A stretch of DNA of 41,922 bases, taken from contig JAEUHK010000036.1 in NCBI GenBank assembly GCA_016795465.1, forward strand, positions 1-41,922, written 5' to 3'. The position numbers and the translations under genes are program-made. Origin of the DNA: Verrucomicrobiaceae bacterium (lineage in GTDB: Bacteria; Verrucomicrobiota; Verrucomicrobiia; Verrucomicrobiales; Verrucomicrobiaceae). The notes beneath the pieces were generated by a model. That model had not been told where the DNA came from. It did no database searches and saw nothing but the letters and a program-made list of their open reading frames with translations. This document shows, in pieces, positions 1-8,400 of this stretch. The first letter of the stretch is position 1, and the number at the start of each line of letters is the position of its first letter.

Positions 1-790
1 AAAAGGTGTTTCCAGTGATCGTCGAACTAGCCACATCGAGTGTGACAAGCTGATTGCCCTGCTCCTGGCTCAACGTGTTCAGTCCCCCAGCCACGCCGGA
101 GATCGTGTTGTTGGTGAACGTGATGTTCGTCGCAGTCGCCGAGGCCAGATTGCCGCCTCCATTGCCCAACACCACCAACTGGCGCGGCACATTCGGCGTC
201 GTGAACTGGTTTGCGAACCCATAGTCCGCTGGATTGGCTCCCACGAATGTTTTTCCCGAGAAGATGTTCCCATCAATCACCCAACCGCTGATCACCGCCC
301 CAAACTCGGAGAGCAATCCCACATCGCCGTTGGCCTGAATGTCATTGTCACGCACCTGCACACCGGTGTGTCCGCCTTGGAAGTATAGCGCCGCGTTCTC
401 CAAGCCTGGGCTGCCATTGTCGATTCCGATGATGGTGAAGCCCTTCCCAGCTCCGCCGATCGTCACCGCAGTGGTGTTGTTCGTCACCAAAACGGTTCCC
501 AACGCCCCCAGTCCGCTCACACCCGAGATCGTCGTCACCGCACGACCGCCGGTGGACTGAAGCGTGAGATCCTTGTTGATCGTCACATTCTCGGTGTAGG
601 TGCCCGGGAGCACTTGGATGGTATCGCCAGTGGTGGCCGCAGCGACAGCGGCCTGGATCGAAGTATGGTCCGCACCCGTGGCCCCGACTGTGAGCACAGC
701 AGCATGCGAGGAACCCGTCAAACAAGCCCCCAATGCCCCCACGGTCCACGCCACCACCTTAATACAAAGACTCGTTTTTTTCGATTTCAT
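1..790 (-). CDS. Exported right-handed beta-helix protein, N-terminal part (runs off the left edge)
   Basis: An open frame of 263 codons starts at the ATG at 788-790 and continues past position 1, so the stop is outside the window. The first 31 residues look like a signal peptide: Lys-rich start (MKSKKTS), hydrophobic core, then GSSHAA. The mature part begins LTVGATGADHTSIQAAV, followed by GDTIQVLPGTYTENVTI. That is the typical opening of pectate-lyase-like or nosD-like parallel beta-helix proteins, in which short N/G/T-rich coils repeat. Further coils are visible (LENAALYFQGGHTGVQVRDN, NITFTNNTISG). Such proteins are exported and usually bind or cleave polysaccharide or act as surface adhesins. 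No catalytic residues can be assigned, so the substrate is unknown. No good Shine-Dalgarno lies at normal distance; a purine-rich stretch is about 30 bases upstream. Fold assignment is fairly secure, function is not. Confidence 0.8.
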   Translation of the reverse strand, partial: MKSKKTSLCIKVVAWTVGALGACLTGSSHAAVLTVGATGADHTSIQAAVAAATTGDTIQVLPGTYTENVTINKDLTLQSTGGRAVTTISGVSGLGALGTVLVTNNTTAVTIGGAGKGFTIIGIDNGSPGLENAALYFQGGHTGVQVRDNDIQANGDVGLLSEFGAVISGWVIDGNIFSGKTFVGANPADYGFANQFTTPNVPRQLVVLGNGGGNLASATATNITFTNNTISGVAGGLNTLSQEQGNQLVTLDVASSTITGNTF

Positions 791-1027
791 ATAATTTGGT
801 CTTATTTGAGTTAGGTTTCTCTCCTGACTTTCGCACGCGTCTAATTACGAACTCAAACAGGCCACTAAAGCAATATTCACGCCCAGAAAGTTACTTTTTA
901 TTAAAAGTTTGGCTCATCTTGCCCCTCATTGAACCTCATTTGCTCAAGTAACCGCTCGTCATTCTATCAGGCCATTCGGCAAAGCACACCTTTTGCCCAT
1001 TAAAGGCCTGCAAGCCACCGCATGGCG
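791..1027. other. Intergenic region upstream of the beta-helix gene, A/T-rich
   Basis: No gene is seen here. The stretch is clearly more A/T-rich than the flanking genes (for example around 885-912), as expected for the leader and promoter of the minus-strand beta-helix gene. No -35/-10 pair is convincing enough to call. Confidence 0.5.
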
Positions 1028-1162
1028 CTACAATGACGCGGCCAAATCCACCGCGCAATAGTCCCCATTCTTAATATACTCAGACAATCCCGTATCAAGG
1101 CTGATCCACACCTCTCCGCCGTAGAACCGCGGACACAGCTTGCGCGAGGCATCACTCGTCAC
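1028..1162 (-). pseudogene. Possible remnant of a coding sequence downstream of the sulfatase
   Basis: On the minus strand a short frame ends at the TAG at 1028-1030 and is open back to an in-frame TAG at 1166-1168. Its translation reads like real protein (FYGGEVWISLDTGLSEYIKN, then GDYCAVDLAASL) and uses ordinary codons. It begins only with a possible GTG at 1160-1162, which overlaps the sulfatase stop in another frame. It could be the 3' end of a decayed gene or a tiny real gene. I recognise no family, and chance coding appearance in this GC-rich DNA cannot be excluded. Confidence 0.25.
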
Positions 1163-2612
1163 GTCCTACGGGGCGGGCACCGGAGGGCTTGGTCTGGATC
1201 AAGGCATCGCCGAGGTCGGCCCGCATGGTGGCGGCGAGCTTTTGGAGGCGCTCGACGATTTCGGGGTGCTGGGCGGAGAGGTCTTCGGTCTCGCCGGGAT
1301 CGCGGCTGAGGTCGTAGAGGGCCTGCGGTTGCTGCCGCACGGCGTAGCCATGCCGGGTGGCGATGCCGTCGATGCCGCTTTGGGTGATGGACTTGGGCTT
1401 CATCTGGCCAAAACGAGCGGGTTTTCCATCGCGACCCGGTTCGCCATCCACGGAGATGTAGGGATGGGCAAAGTGCAGCTTCCACGCGCCGCTGCGCACG
1501 GCTTGCAATTCATCGCCGCTGTAAAAGTAGAAGGCTTCATGCGGTGACGCGCCGCCTTCGAGCACGGGCAGGATGTTTTGGCCGTCTATCTTGTTCTCGG
1601 GCAGCTTGCCGCCCATGAGCGTGGCGATGGTGGGCAGCAGGTCGATCTCCATCATCGGCCCCGCACATTCACGCCCGGCGGGCAGGCGTCCGCTCCAGCG
1701 GGCGATGAATGGCACGCGCACGCCGCCCTCGAAGCTCGTGAGCTTGCCCTCGCGCAGCGGTTTGGCGGAGCCGGCATGATTGCCGTAGCTCAGGAAGGGG
1801 CCGTTGTCGGAGAAGAAGAGGATCAAGGTATCCTTTTCGAGGCCGCAACGGCTCACGGCGTCCACGATTTGTCCCACGGAGTCGTCCAATTCCTCCACCA
1901 CATCCGCGTAGAGGCCTGCGCCGGACTTTCCGCGCCATTTTTCGGAGGCAAAGATGGGCACGTGCGGCATCACATGCGGCACATAGAGGAAGAAGGGCTG
2001 CGCCTGGTGCTTCTCGATGAAGGCGACGGCACGCTGCGTGAAGCGCTCGGTGAAACGGCTCTGATCGGGATCGGTCTCCGCGATCTCCAGGCCGTCGTAG
2101 AGCGGCAGCGGCGGCATCTCCTTGGCCAGCGAAGGGTGATACTTGCTGTTGTCATTCGAGTACGGGATGCCGAGGAATTCGTCGAAGCCGTTCTTCATCG
2201 GATGAAACATCATCCGCGTGCCCAAGTGCCATTTGCCAAAGGCTGCGGTGGCATAGCCTTTCTCCTTCAGCATCTCAGGCAGGGTCCATTCGGCGGGATT
2301 GAGGCCCTCATTGCTCGTGTGGTTCAGCGCTCCCTGCATGCCCACGCGGTTCGCGTAGCATCCGGTCATGAGCGAGGCACGCGAGGCGCTGCACACGGCC
2401 TGCGAGACATAGAAGCTGGTGCCCTTCACGCCTTCCGCGGCCAGCTTGTCCAGATGCGGTGTCTTGATCGTGGTGGAGCCAAAGCAGCCGAGGTCCGAAT
2501 ACCCGAGGTCATCTGCCAAAATGAGCACCACATTCGGCTGGCGGGCGAAAACGGTCGAAACAAGGCAGAGGAAGGCAAAGGCGGTGCGGAGCATGGCAAA
2601 AGGCAACATCAT
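1152..2612 (-). CDS. Exported arylsulfatase (formylglycine sulfatase family)
   Basis: Hydrolyses sulfate esters, probably on sulfated polysaccharides, in the periplasm or outside the cell. The protein has 486 residues, a usual family length. A signal peptide covers about residues 1-23 (LRTAFAFLCLVSTVFA). The mature part starts RQPNVVLILADDLGYSDLGC, where D34-D35 are the calcium-binding pair. The sulfatase signature is CSASRASLMTG with C74, the Cys to be converted to formylglycine, and R78. GKWHLG and FFSDNGP supply further active-site and metal residues. The start could also be the Met at 2609 or 2594; the signal peptide survives either way. It is followed on the opposite side by a Ppx/GppA-like gene 36 bases upstream, same strand. 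No formylglycine-generating enzyme is visible in the window, so maturation must rely on a gene elsewhere. The sulfated substrate cannot be told from sequence. Confidence 0.93.
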   Translation of the reverse strand: MMLPFAMLRTAFAFLCLVSTVFARQPNVVLILADDLGYSDLGCFGSTTIKTPHLDKLAAEGVKGTSFYVSQAVCSASRASLMTGCYANRVGMQGALNHTSNEGLNPAEWTLPEMLKEKGYATAAFGKWHLGTRMMFHPMKNGFDEFLGIPYSNDNSKYHPSLAKEMPPLPLYDGLEIAETDPDQSRFTERFTQRAVAFIEKHQAQPFFLYVPHVMPHVPIFASEKWRGKSGAGLYADVVEELDDSVGQIVDAVSRCGLEKDTLILFFSDNGPFLSYGNHAGSAKPLREGKLTSFEGGVRVPFIARWSGRLPAGRECAGPMMEIDLLPTIATLMGGKLPENKIDGQNILPVLEGGASPHEAFYFYSGDELQAVRSGAWKLHFAHPYISVDGEPGRDGKPARFGQMKPKSITQSGIDGIATRHGYAVRQQPQALYDLSRDPGETEDLSAQHPEIVERLQKLAATMRADLGDALIQTKPSGARPVGRDE

Positions 2613-2648
2613 CCACGCCGCGGGGTCCTTGGCAATGCCCGATAAACC

Positions 2649-4208
2649 TCAAGCCTTCGCCAGCACGACTTCGTAGCCGTAGATCTCGCGGAAGAGGTCG
2701 CACTTCGAGTCGATCGCGATCTGCTCGATGGTGTTGTCATCGACGCCCTGCGTGAGAATGCGCAGACGCGAGCCTTCCGGGCGGAGCTGGATGGACTTGA
2801 TGCGCTGGGCGTGGCTGCGGTCGAGCGAATCGGCGATGCGCAGCAGCGCGGCGAGCTTCAGCACGATCATCCGATCCTCGCGGGTGAGGTCGGAGAAGGT
2901 GGGATGATTCGGCTCGGGGTTGTAGCGACGATGGTAACGGGCCAGCAGCGCCACGAGCTCGCGGTCCTGCGTGCTGAGACCGAAGATCTCCGTGTGCAGC
3001 AGGATGTAGAGGCTGTGCTTGTGATGCTCACGCGGGCTGATGAACATGCCCACCTCATGCAGCGTGGCGGCCACGCGGAGCACGAGTTCATACTTGGGAT
3101 CGAGTCCATGAAGGTGCTGCAGCTCGCGGAAGAGCTGCTGCGCAAAGAGAGCGACGTGATCGGCGTGCTTGCGGTCGGTTTTGTACCTCAAACCGATCTC
3201 GCAGGCCGACTGCATGACTTCTTCCTGGAACACGGCGGTGCGCGAACCGGCCGTCATGAGGTCGAGCATGAGCTCGAAGTGGAAGTCGCCCTCAGGCACC
3301 CAGATGGATTGATCACCGAAACGCTTCGCGAGCGCGAGATTCGTCTGCAAGGCAGGCACAATGCCCTCGCCACCGGTGTAGTGAACATGCAGCTCACGCA
3401 CGAGCTGGTCGGGGCTCATGCGGGCGAGCTTTTCAGTGAGGCGGGCCAGATCGTCCTCTTGAACATGGTAAGAGCCCTGGCGGCCTTTAGTGAGCCTTGG
3501 GGCCACACTTTGGATTTCAGCACCGATGGCCACATGATGGTCGATTTTGTGCCCCGAGTAGTCTTGGGCCAGATGATCGACCACACCGCGGATTTGCTCC
3601 TCCAGATGCACCATGGCCTGCGGAGCCATGTCATCGCTGCCAGACACTGCCTCGCGGGCGCGGAAGATGCCAAGGCGGTAGTTCGAGTAGGCGGCGAGAC
3701 GTCCATGGTCGAAATACATCGCACGCGTGTTTCCGGGACCGATGTGCGTGACAAAGGTGCGGCCTTCGGCGAGTCGCGGATTCTTTTGCAGCAGTCGCTG
3801 GGCAATCTGGAAGACGAGCCGCGTCATGCTGCCGTCGTCAATGAGGGCAGGCGTGATGCCGGTCTGGATTTGCAGGCGGTTGAGGAAGATCTCGTGGTTC
3901 GACGCCTCGGCGAGGATGTTCGTCGTGAAGAGCCGCACCTGCGCCAGCGGGATGCCCAGCTCTCGCGTGGACTGCAAAAAGTCCCGCAGGATGGCCACGG
4001 CCTGCTCGACGGTGCCCCGCGTGATGCTGCCGCCGCGGAAGATGTCCCGCGCCAGCGGCAGCGGACGGTCGAGATACTCCACATCCTCCCGCTGAAGCCT
4101 TTCCGCCCCTCTCAAACCGAGCACCATCGAAACAGAAGCCGCGCCGACATAGATGACGGCATGCTCGGGAGCAGGAGGGGAAGGCGTTTTCGGTGTGGGC
4201 AGGGACAT
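2649..4208 (-). CDS. Ppx/GppA phosphatase-like protein with HD domain, altered active-site residues
   Basis: The 519-residue protein has the layout of exopolyphosphatase / guanosine pentaphosphatase: an ASKHA-fold pair (about 15-300) and a C-terminal HD-type domain (about 330-519). The family's first phosphate loop is normally D-x-G-S-N-S; here it is Y20-V-G-A-A-S. The second is normally D-x-G-G-G-S; here it is H155-I-G-P-G-N. The helical domain keeps HHKHSLYILLHTE and ALLARYHRR but reads LHEVG (H384-E385) in place of LHDIG. The family normally acts on polyphosphate or (p)ppGpp. These substitutions suggest lost or changed catalysis, perhaps a binding role. I chose the Met at 4208 because the longer open frame upstream is only the translation of an intergenic repeat. 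It lies downstream of the ROK kinase on the same strand and may be co-transcribed with it. Confidence 0.82.
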   Translation of the reverse strand: MSLPTPKTPSPPAPEHAVIYVGAASVSMVLGLRGAERLQREDVEYLDRPLPLARDIFRGGSITRGTVEQAVAILRDFLQSTRELGIPLAQVRLFTTNILAEASNHEIFLNRLQIQTGITPALIDDGSMTRLVFQIAQRLLQKNPRLAEGRTFVTHIGPGNTRAMYFDHGRLAAYSNYRLGIFRAREAVSGSDDMAPQAMVHLEEQIRGVVDHLAQDYSGHKIDHHVAIGAEIQSVAPRLTKGRQGSYHVQEDDLARLTEKLARMSPDQLVRELHVHYTGGEGIVPALQTNLALAKRFGDQSIWVPEGDFHFELMLDLMTAGSRTAVFQEEVMQSACEIGLRYKTDRKHADHVALFAQQLFRELQHLHGLDPKYELVLRVAATLHEVGMFISPREHHKHSLYILLHTEIFGLSTQDRELVALLARYHRRYNPEPNHPTFSDLTREDRMIVLKLAALLRIADSLDRSHAQRIKSIQLRPEGSRLRILTQGVDDNTIEQIAIDSKCDLFREIYGYEVVLAKA

Positions 4209-4211
4209 GGA

Positions 4212-4292
4212 GTAATGACGAATGGAGAATGACGAATAATGAAACAAGGCTGAATGACGATCCTTCGTCATCCGAGCACTCGTCATTTGGCA
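4212..4292. repeat. Intergenic palindromic repeat, TGACGA/TCGTCA family, copy 1
   Basis: The gap between the ROK gene and the Ppx-like gene is filled by repeated TGACGA/TCGTCA words. They occur at 4216-4221, 4230-4235, 4255-4260, 4265-4270 and around 4281. A short hairpin, TGACGA-tcct-TCGTCA, sits at 4255-4270. Read in the direction of the ROK gene the element starts at the stop codon itself (GCC AAA TGA CGA) and runs up to the next start codon. A related element is at 33532-33600, with the same arrangement after the superoxide dismutase stop. Confidence 0.65.
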
Positions 4293-5302
4293 TTGCGCAG
4301 CCAGGCGACGCTTCCCGCCGCCACGGCCTGCCCGCCGAGCTTGGCGACGGTGTATTTCACGCCTTTGGCGAGCTCTGGGATGGCGTAGCGTTCGACTTCT
4401 TCCTTCAAAAGCTGGACGTACAGGCCGGGGAGTTCCTCCACCAAACCGCCACCGAGGGTGATCTGATCAGGTGCGAAGAGATTCACGATCATGGCGACGC
4501 CCATGCCGAGGTAGCGCACGGAATTGCGGAAAAGGATCATGGTGGCCTCCTCGCCGCCGCGGAAGGAATTGGCGAGCGCCTTGCTGCGGATGTCACGCAG
4601 AGCGCCCTGTGTTTTGCGATCCAGCTCCGGTGCCTGGCCGCGGTAGCAGGCCACACCAGCGGCGGAGGCCAAAGCGAGACGGCTGGTGAGGTCTTCGAGG
4701 ATCACCGCACCAAACTCCGTGCTGCCGAGATGCGTGCCGGGAAGCATCACATTGCCCAGCTCCATCGCGGAGATCGTTTTGCCCATCACGAGCTTGCCAT
4801 CATACACAAAGCCCGCCCCGACTCCCGTGCCGGGGAAGACACCCAGCAGCGAGCGGGAGCCTTTGCCTGCGCCGAGCACATACTCGCCGTAAGTGCCTGC
4901 ATCGACGTCGTTGAGCACGGCGACGGGTGCTTTGAACTCGGTTTCGAGGATTTTGCGCAGCGGCATGTTCTTCCAGCCGAGGTTCGGCGCGAAGAGAAGG
5001 GTGCCTTTCTCCGGATTCACGAGCCCGGGACAGCCGATGCCGATGCCTTGAATGCCTTTGGGGTTCACACCCGCGTTCTCGATGGCCTCGTGGATGGCGT
5101 TGAGGATCTTCTTTTTGCCCTTCAACTGCCCGTCGCTGCCATTGGTCGATTTGCGGGCGCTGCCGAGCACTTTGTAGTTCTTGTCGAGCACAGTGGCCAT
5201 CATCTTCGTGCCGCCGAGATCAAAGCCGATCCAGAAGGGCACATTGAGGATTTTCTTTTTCGGGGCCTTGGCAGGTTTGGGAGCGGATTTTTTGTCGGGC
5301 AT
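4283..5302 (-). CDS. ROK-family sugar kinase (glucokinase-like)
   Basis: Phosphorylates a hexose, most likely glucose, with ATP in the cytoplasm. The protein has 339 residues. After a Lys/Pro-rich leader of about 20 residues comes the ATP-binding DLGGTK (28-33), then GIGCPGLVN (88-96), the catalytic Asp in LNDVDAGTYGEY (N131-D132) and the second nucleotide loop FPGTGVGAGFVYDG. ROK kinases usually continue ExGH and then a CxCGxxGCxE zinc site. Here the first reads ELGN (181-184) and no Cys cluster follows, so the zinc site is absent. Start at 5302 gives MPDKKSAPK; the open frame continues 15 codons upstream without a better signal. The divergent PQQ-propeller gene starts 161 bases away, so the promoters of both lie in that gap. 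The family could also phosphorylate mannose, fructose or N-acetyl sugars. Confidence 0.85.
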   Translation of the reverse strand: MPDKKSAPKPAKAPKKKILNVPFWIGFDLGGTKMMATVLDKNYKVLGSARKSTNGSDGQLKGKKKILNAIHEAIENAGVNPKGIQGIGIGCPGLVNPEKGTLLFAPNLGWKNMPLRKILETEFKAPVAVLNDVDAGTYGEYVLGAGKGSRSLLGVFPGTGVGAGFVYDGKLVMGKTISAMELGNVMLPGTHLGSTEFGAVILEDLTSRLALASAAGVACYRGQAPELDRKTQGALRDIRSKALANSFRGGEEATMILFRNSVRYLGMGVAMIVNLFAPDQITLGGGLVEELPGLYVQLLKEEVERYAIPELAKGVKYTVAKLGGQAVAAGSVAWLRNAK

Positions 5303-5463
5303 GACCACCCAATGACACACGGGGCACCCGTTCCGGGCAAGTGACAAAACACGACGCTCACAAAACTGGCGCCATCATGCGCAAAAGGGAGCGAAACGGT
5401 CTTTTCGCCCCTGGGGGCTCTCCCGTTGAAAGCTCCCCTGCCCTGCCGCGTTATCGCCGCCCC

Positions 5464-8400
5464 ATGAAACGCCTCGTTTTCCTCCTTTCCGCCCTCTGGT
5501 CCCCGCTTTTTGCCGGTGATGCCGAAGACATCCTCGCTCAATCCGGCGTGAAAGGCGGCATCGTCGTCCATGTGGGCTGTGGGGATGCCGCTGTGACTCA
5601 GAAGCTCCGGGCGAATGATTCCTACCAGGTCCAGGGCCTCACGAAAGAAGCCGACAAGGTTCCCGCGATCCGTGATTCTCTCTACAAAGCCGGTGTCAGC
5701 GGTGCTGTCGCGGTCTCCGAGTGGAATGGCAAGCACCTGCCTTACATCGAGAACTATGTGAACCTGCTTGTCGTCGAGGACGCGGCTTCCGTTTCGAAAG
5801 AGGAGATCGACCGCGTGCTCACCCCGCTGGGCGTGGCGATGATCAAAAAGGGGGGCGCCTGGGAAAAGATCACCAAAGCCTGGCCGAAGGACATGGATGA
5901 GTGGACGCACTACGCCTACGACAGCAAAGGCAATCCCACGTCGAAGGACATGCTCGTCGGGCCGCCTTCGCGGATGCAGTGGGTGGGGAATCCGCGCTGG
6001 AGTCGCCATCACGACCGCATGTCGTCCGTCAGTGCCAAAGTCAGCGCGGGAGGCCGCATCTATTACATCATCGACGAGGGCAGCCGCATCTCCATCCTGA
6101 TGCCCGCGAAGTTCATGCTCATCGCCCGCGATGCCTTCAATGGCACGGTGCTGTGGAAAAAGCCCATCCCGCAATGGAGCACGCACCTGTGGCCGTTGAA
6201 ATCCGGCCCCACGCAGCTCACGCGTCGCATCGTGGCGATGGGTGACAAGGTCTATGTCACCATGGGCATCACCGACCCGATTTCCTGCCTCGATGGAGCC
6301 ACGGGCAATGTGATCCGTGTGTATGACCAGACGAAAGGAGCCGAGGAGATCATCATGCGCAACGGCACCCTCTTTGCCCTGGTGAACAAGGATGCGGACC
6401 GCCTCAACAAAGAGTTCGCCGTGAAGCAGCAGAGCGACCAGAAGCGTGTGGAAACCGAGTTCAACTGGGACGGCAAGCCGCGTGAGCTTTTTGCCATCGA
6501 AGCCGAAAGCGGCAAGACCTTGTGGAGGCAGGAAGACCGCATCGCCCCGGTCACCATGGCCATCGACGACAAACGCGTGGTCTATTACAATGGCGACGGC
6601 ATCGCCGCCCGCGATGTGAAGACCGGCGAGGTGAAATTCACCACCGATCCGACGAAGCGCCGCCAGCTGTATGAGTTCAACTTCGCCCCGCGCATCCTTC
6701 TTCATAACGATGTGATCATTTACGCCGGTGGCGATGGAGCCATGAAGGGCATGAACGCCGAAACCGGCAAAGACATCTGGACCGCGCCGCATGAAAAGAG
6801 CGGCTACCGCAGCCTGGAAGATGTCATCGTGGCCCAGGGACTCGTGTGGAATTCCGGCAACATGAGCGGCACCCAGAGCGGTGAGTATCGCGGCTTTGAT
6901 CCACTGACAGGCGAGAAGAAAAAGAGCTTCTTCCCTGATGTGCCGGAGGGCACCTACTGGTTCCACCATCGCTGCTACATGGGCAAGGCCACGGAGAAAT
7001 ACATCATCCCCAGCCGCACCGGCATCGAGTATGTCGATATGGAGAAGCAGCACTGGGATCTCAATCACTGGGTGCGAGGTGCTTGCCTTTATGGCGTGAT
7101 GCCCGCGAACGGCCTCACCTATGCTGGGCCACACAACTGCGCCTGCTACCCCGAGGCAAAGCTCGATGGCATGGCCGTCATGGCCAGCGCACCGCGTTAT
7201 CCGATACCCGCGAACACACCTGACGACCAGCGCCTCGTCAAAGGCCCCGCCTACGCCGATGCCATCGACGAAAAAGAAGCCAGCAGCGAAGACTGGCCGA
7301 CCTATCGCAGCGACAACGCCCGCAGCGGTGCCGCGAAGAGCGATCTGAAAAAGGATCTCGGCATGGCCTGGGAGGTCAAACTCACGCCGCCGCTCAGTAC
7401 CACGACCACCGCCGCTGGTTTGACCTTCGTCAGCGAGGTCGATAAGCACACGCTTCACGCCTTTGACTCCGCCACCGGCAAACCCGCGTGGCATTTCATC
7501 GCCGGTGGCCGCATCGACTCACCACCCACCTATTGGAAAGGCCGCGTGTTCTTCGGCGGCAAAGACGGCCAGGTCTATTGCGTCCGAGCCACCGATGGAG
7601 CGCTCATCTGGCGCTTCCAGGCTGCCCCCGTCATGCTCAGCCATGGAGCGTGGGAAATGATGGAGAGCGTCTGGCCTGTGCATGGCAGCGTCTTGGTTGA
7701 AAACGGCCTCGTGAGCTGCATCGCTGGTCATTCCTGCTTCCTCGATGGCGGCCTGTGGTTTTATCGACTCGACGCGAAAACCGGCGAGATGCGGGTGAAA
7801 CAAAATTACGACGACAAAGACCCCGACACCGGCGGCGACCTCAATGATCGCCACAAGAGCCTGCAAATGCCCGTCGCCCTCAACGACATCCTCAGCAGCG
7901 ACGGCAAGTGGACCTACCTCCGCACGCAAAAGATCGTCGAAGATGGCAAACGTGTCGAAGTCGGCCCAGTGAGTGGTGATTTCGACAAGCAAGGCGGCGC
8001 TCACAAAGGCGAAGGCGCGCATCTTTTCGCCCCGATGGGCTTCCTCGACGATTCCAACTTCCACCGCAGCTACTGGGTCTATGGCAAGAGCTTCGCCGGA
8101 GGTCACGGCGGTTATTATCAGGCTGGCAAATATGCACCCGCAGGCCGCATCCTCGTCCACGATGACAAGAACGTGTACAGCTACGGCCGCGAGGCTCAAT
8201 ACTACAAGTGGACCACCACCATGGAGTACACCCTCTTCTCCACGCCGAAGACTCCGCCTGATGAAGCCTTCACCACCGAAGGAGCCACCACCGAGCGCAA
8301 AGGCAACAGCCTTGTCCTCGGCCCCGATGGCCAGCCGCTGGCTGAACAACCACCAAAGCTGCAGCAAGAAGGCAAAGCCGCGAAAAAGAACGCCAAGGCC

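Noticed and set aside
5200..7494. Minus-strand open frame of 764 codons opposite the propeller chimera
   Set aside because: Shadow frame; the plus strand here has a signal peptide, propeller blades and LamG motifs.
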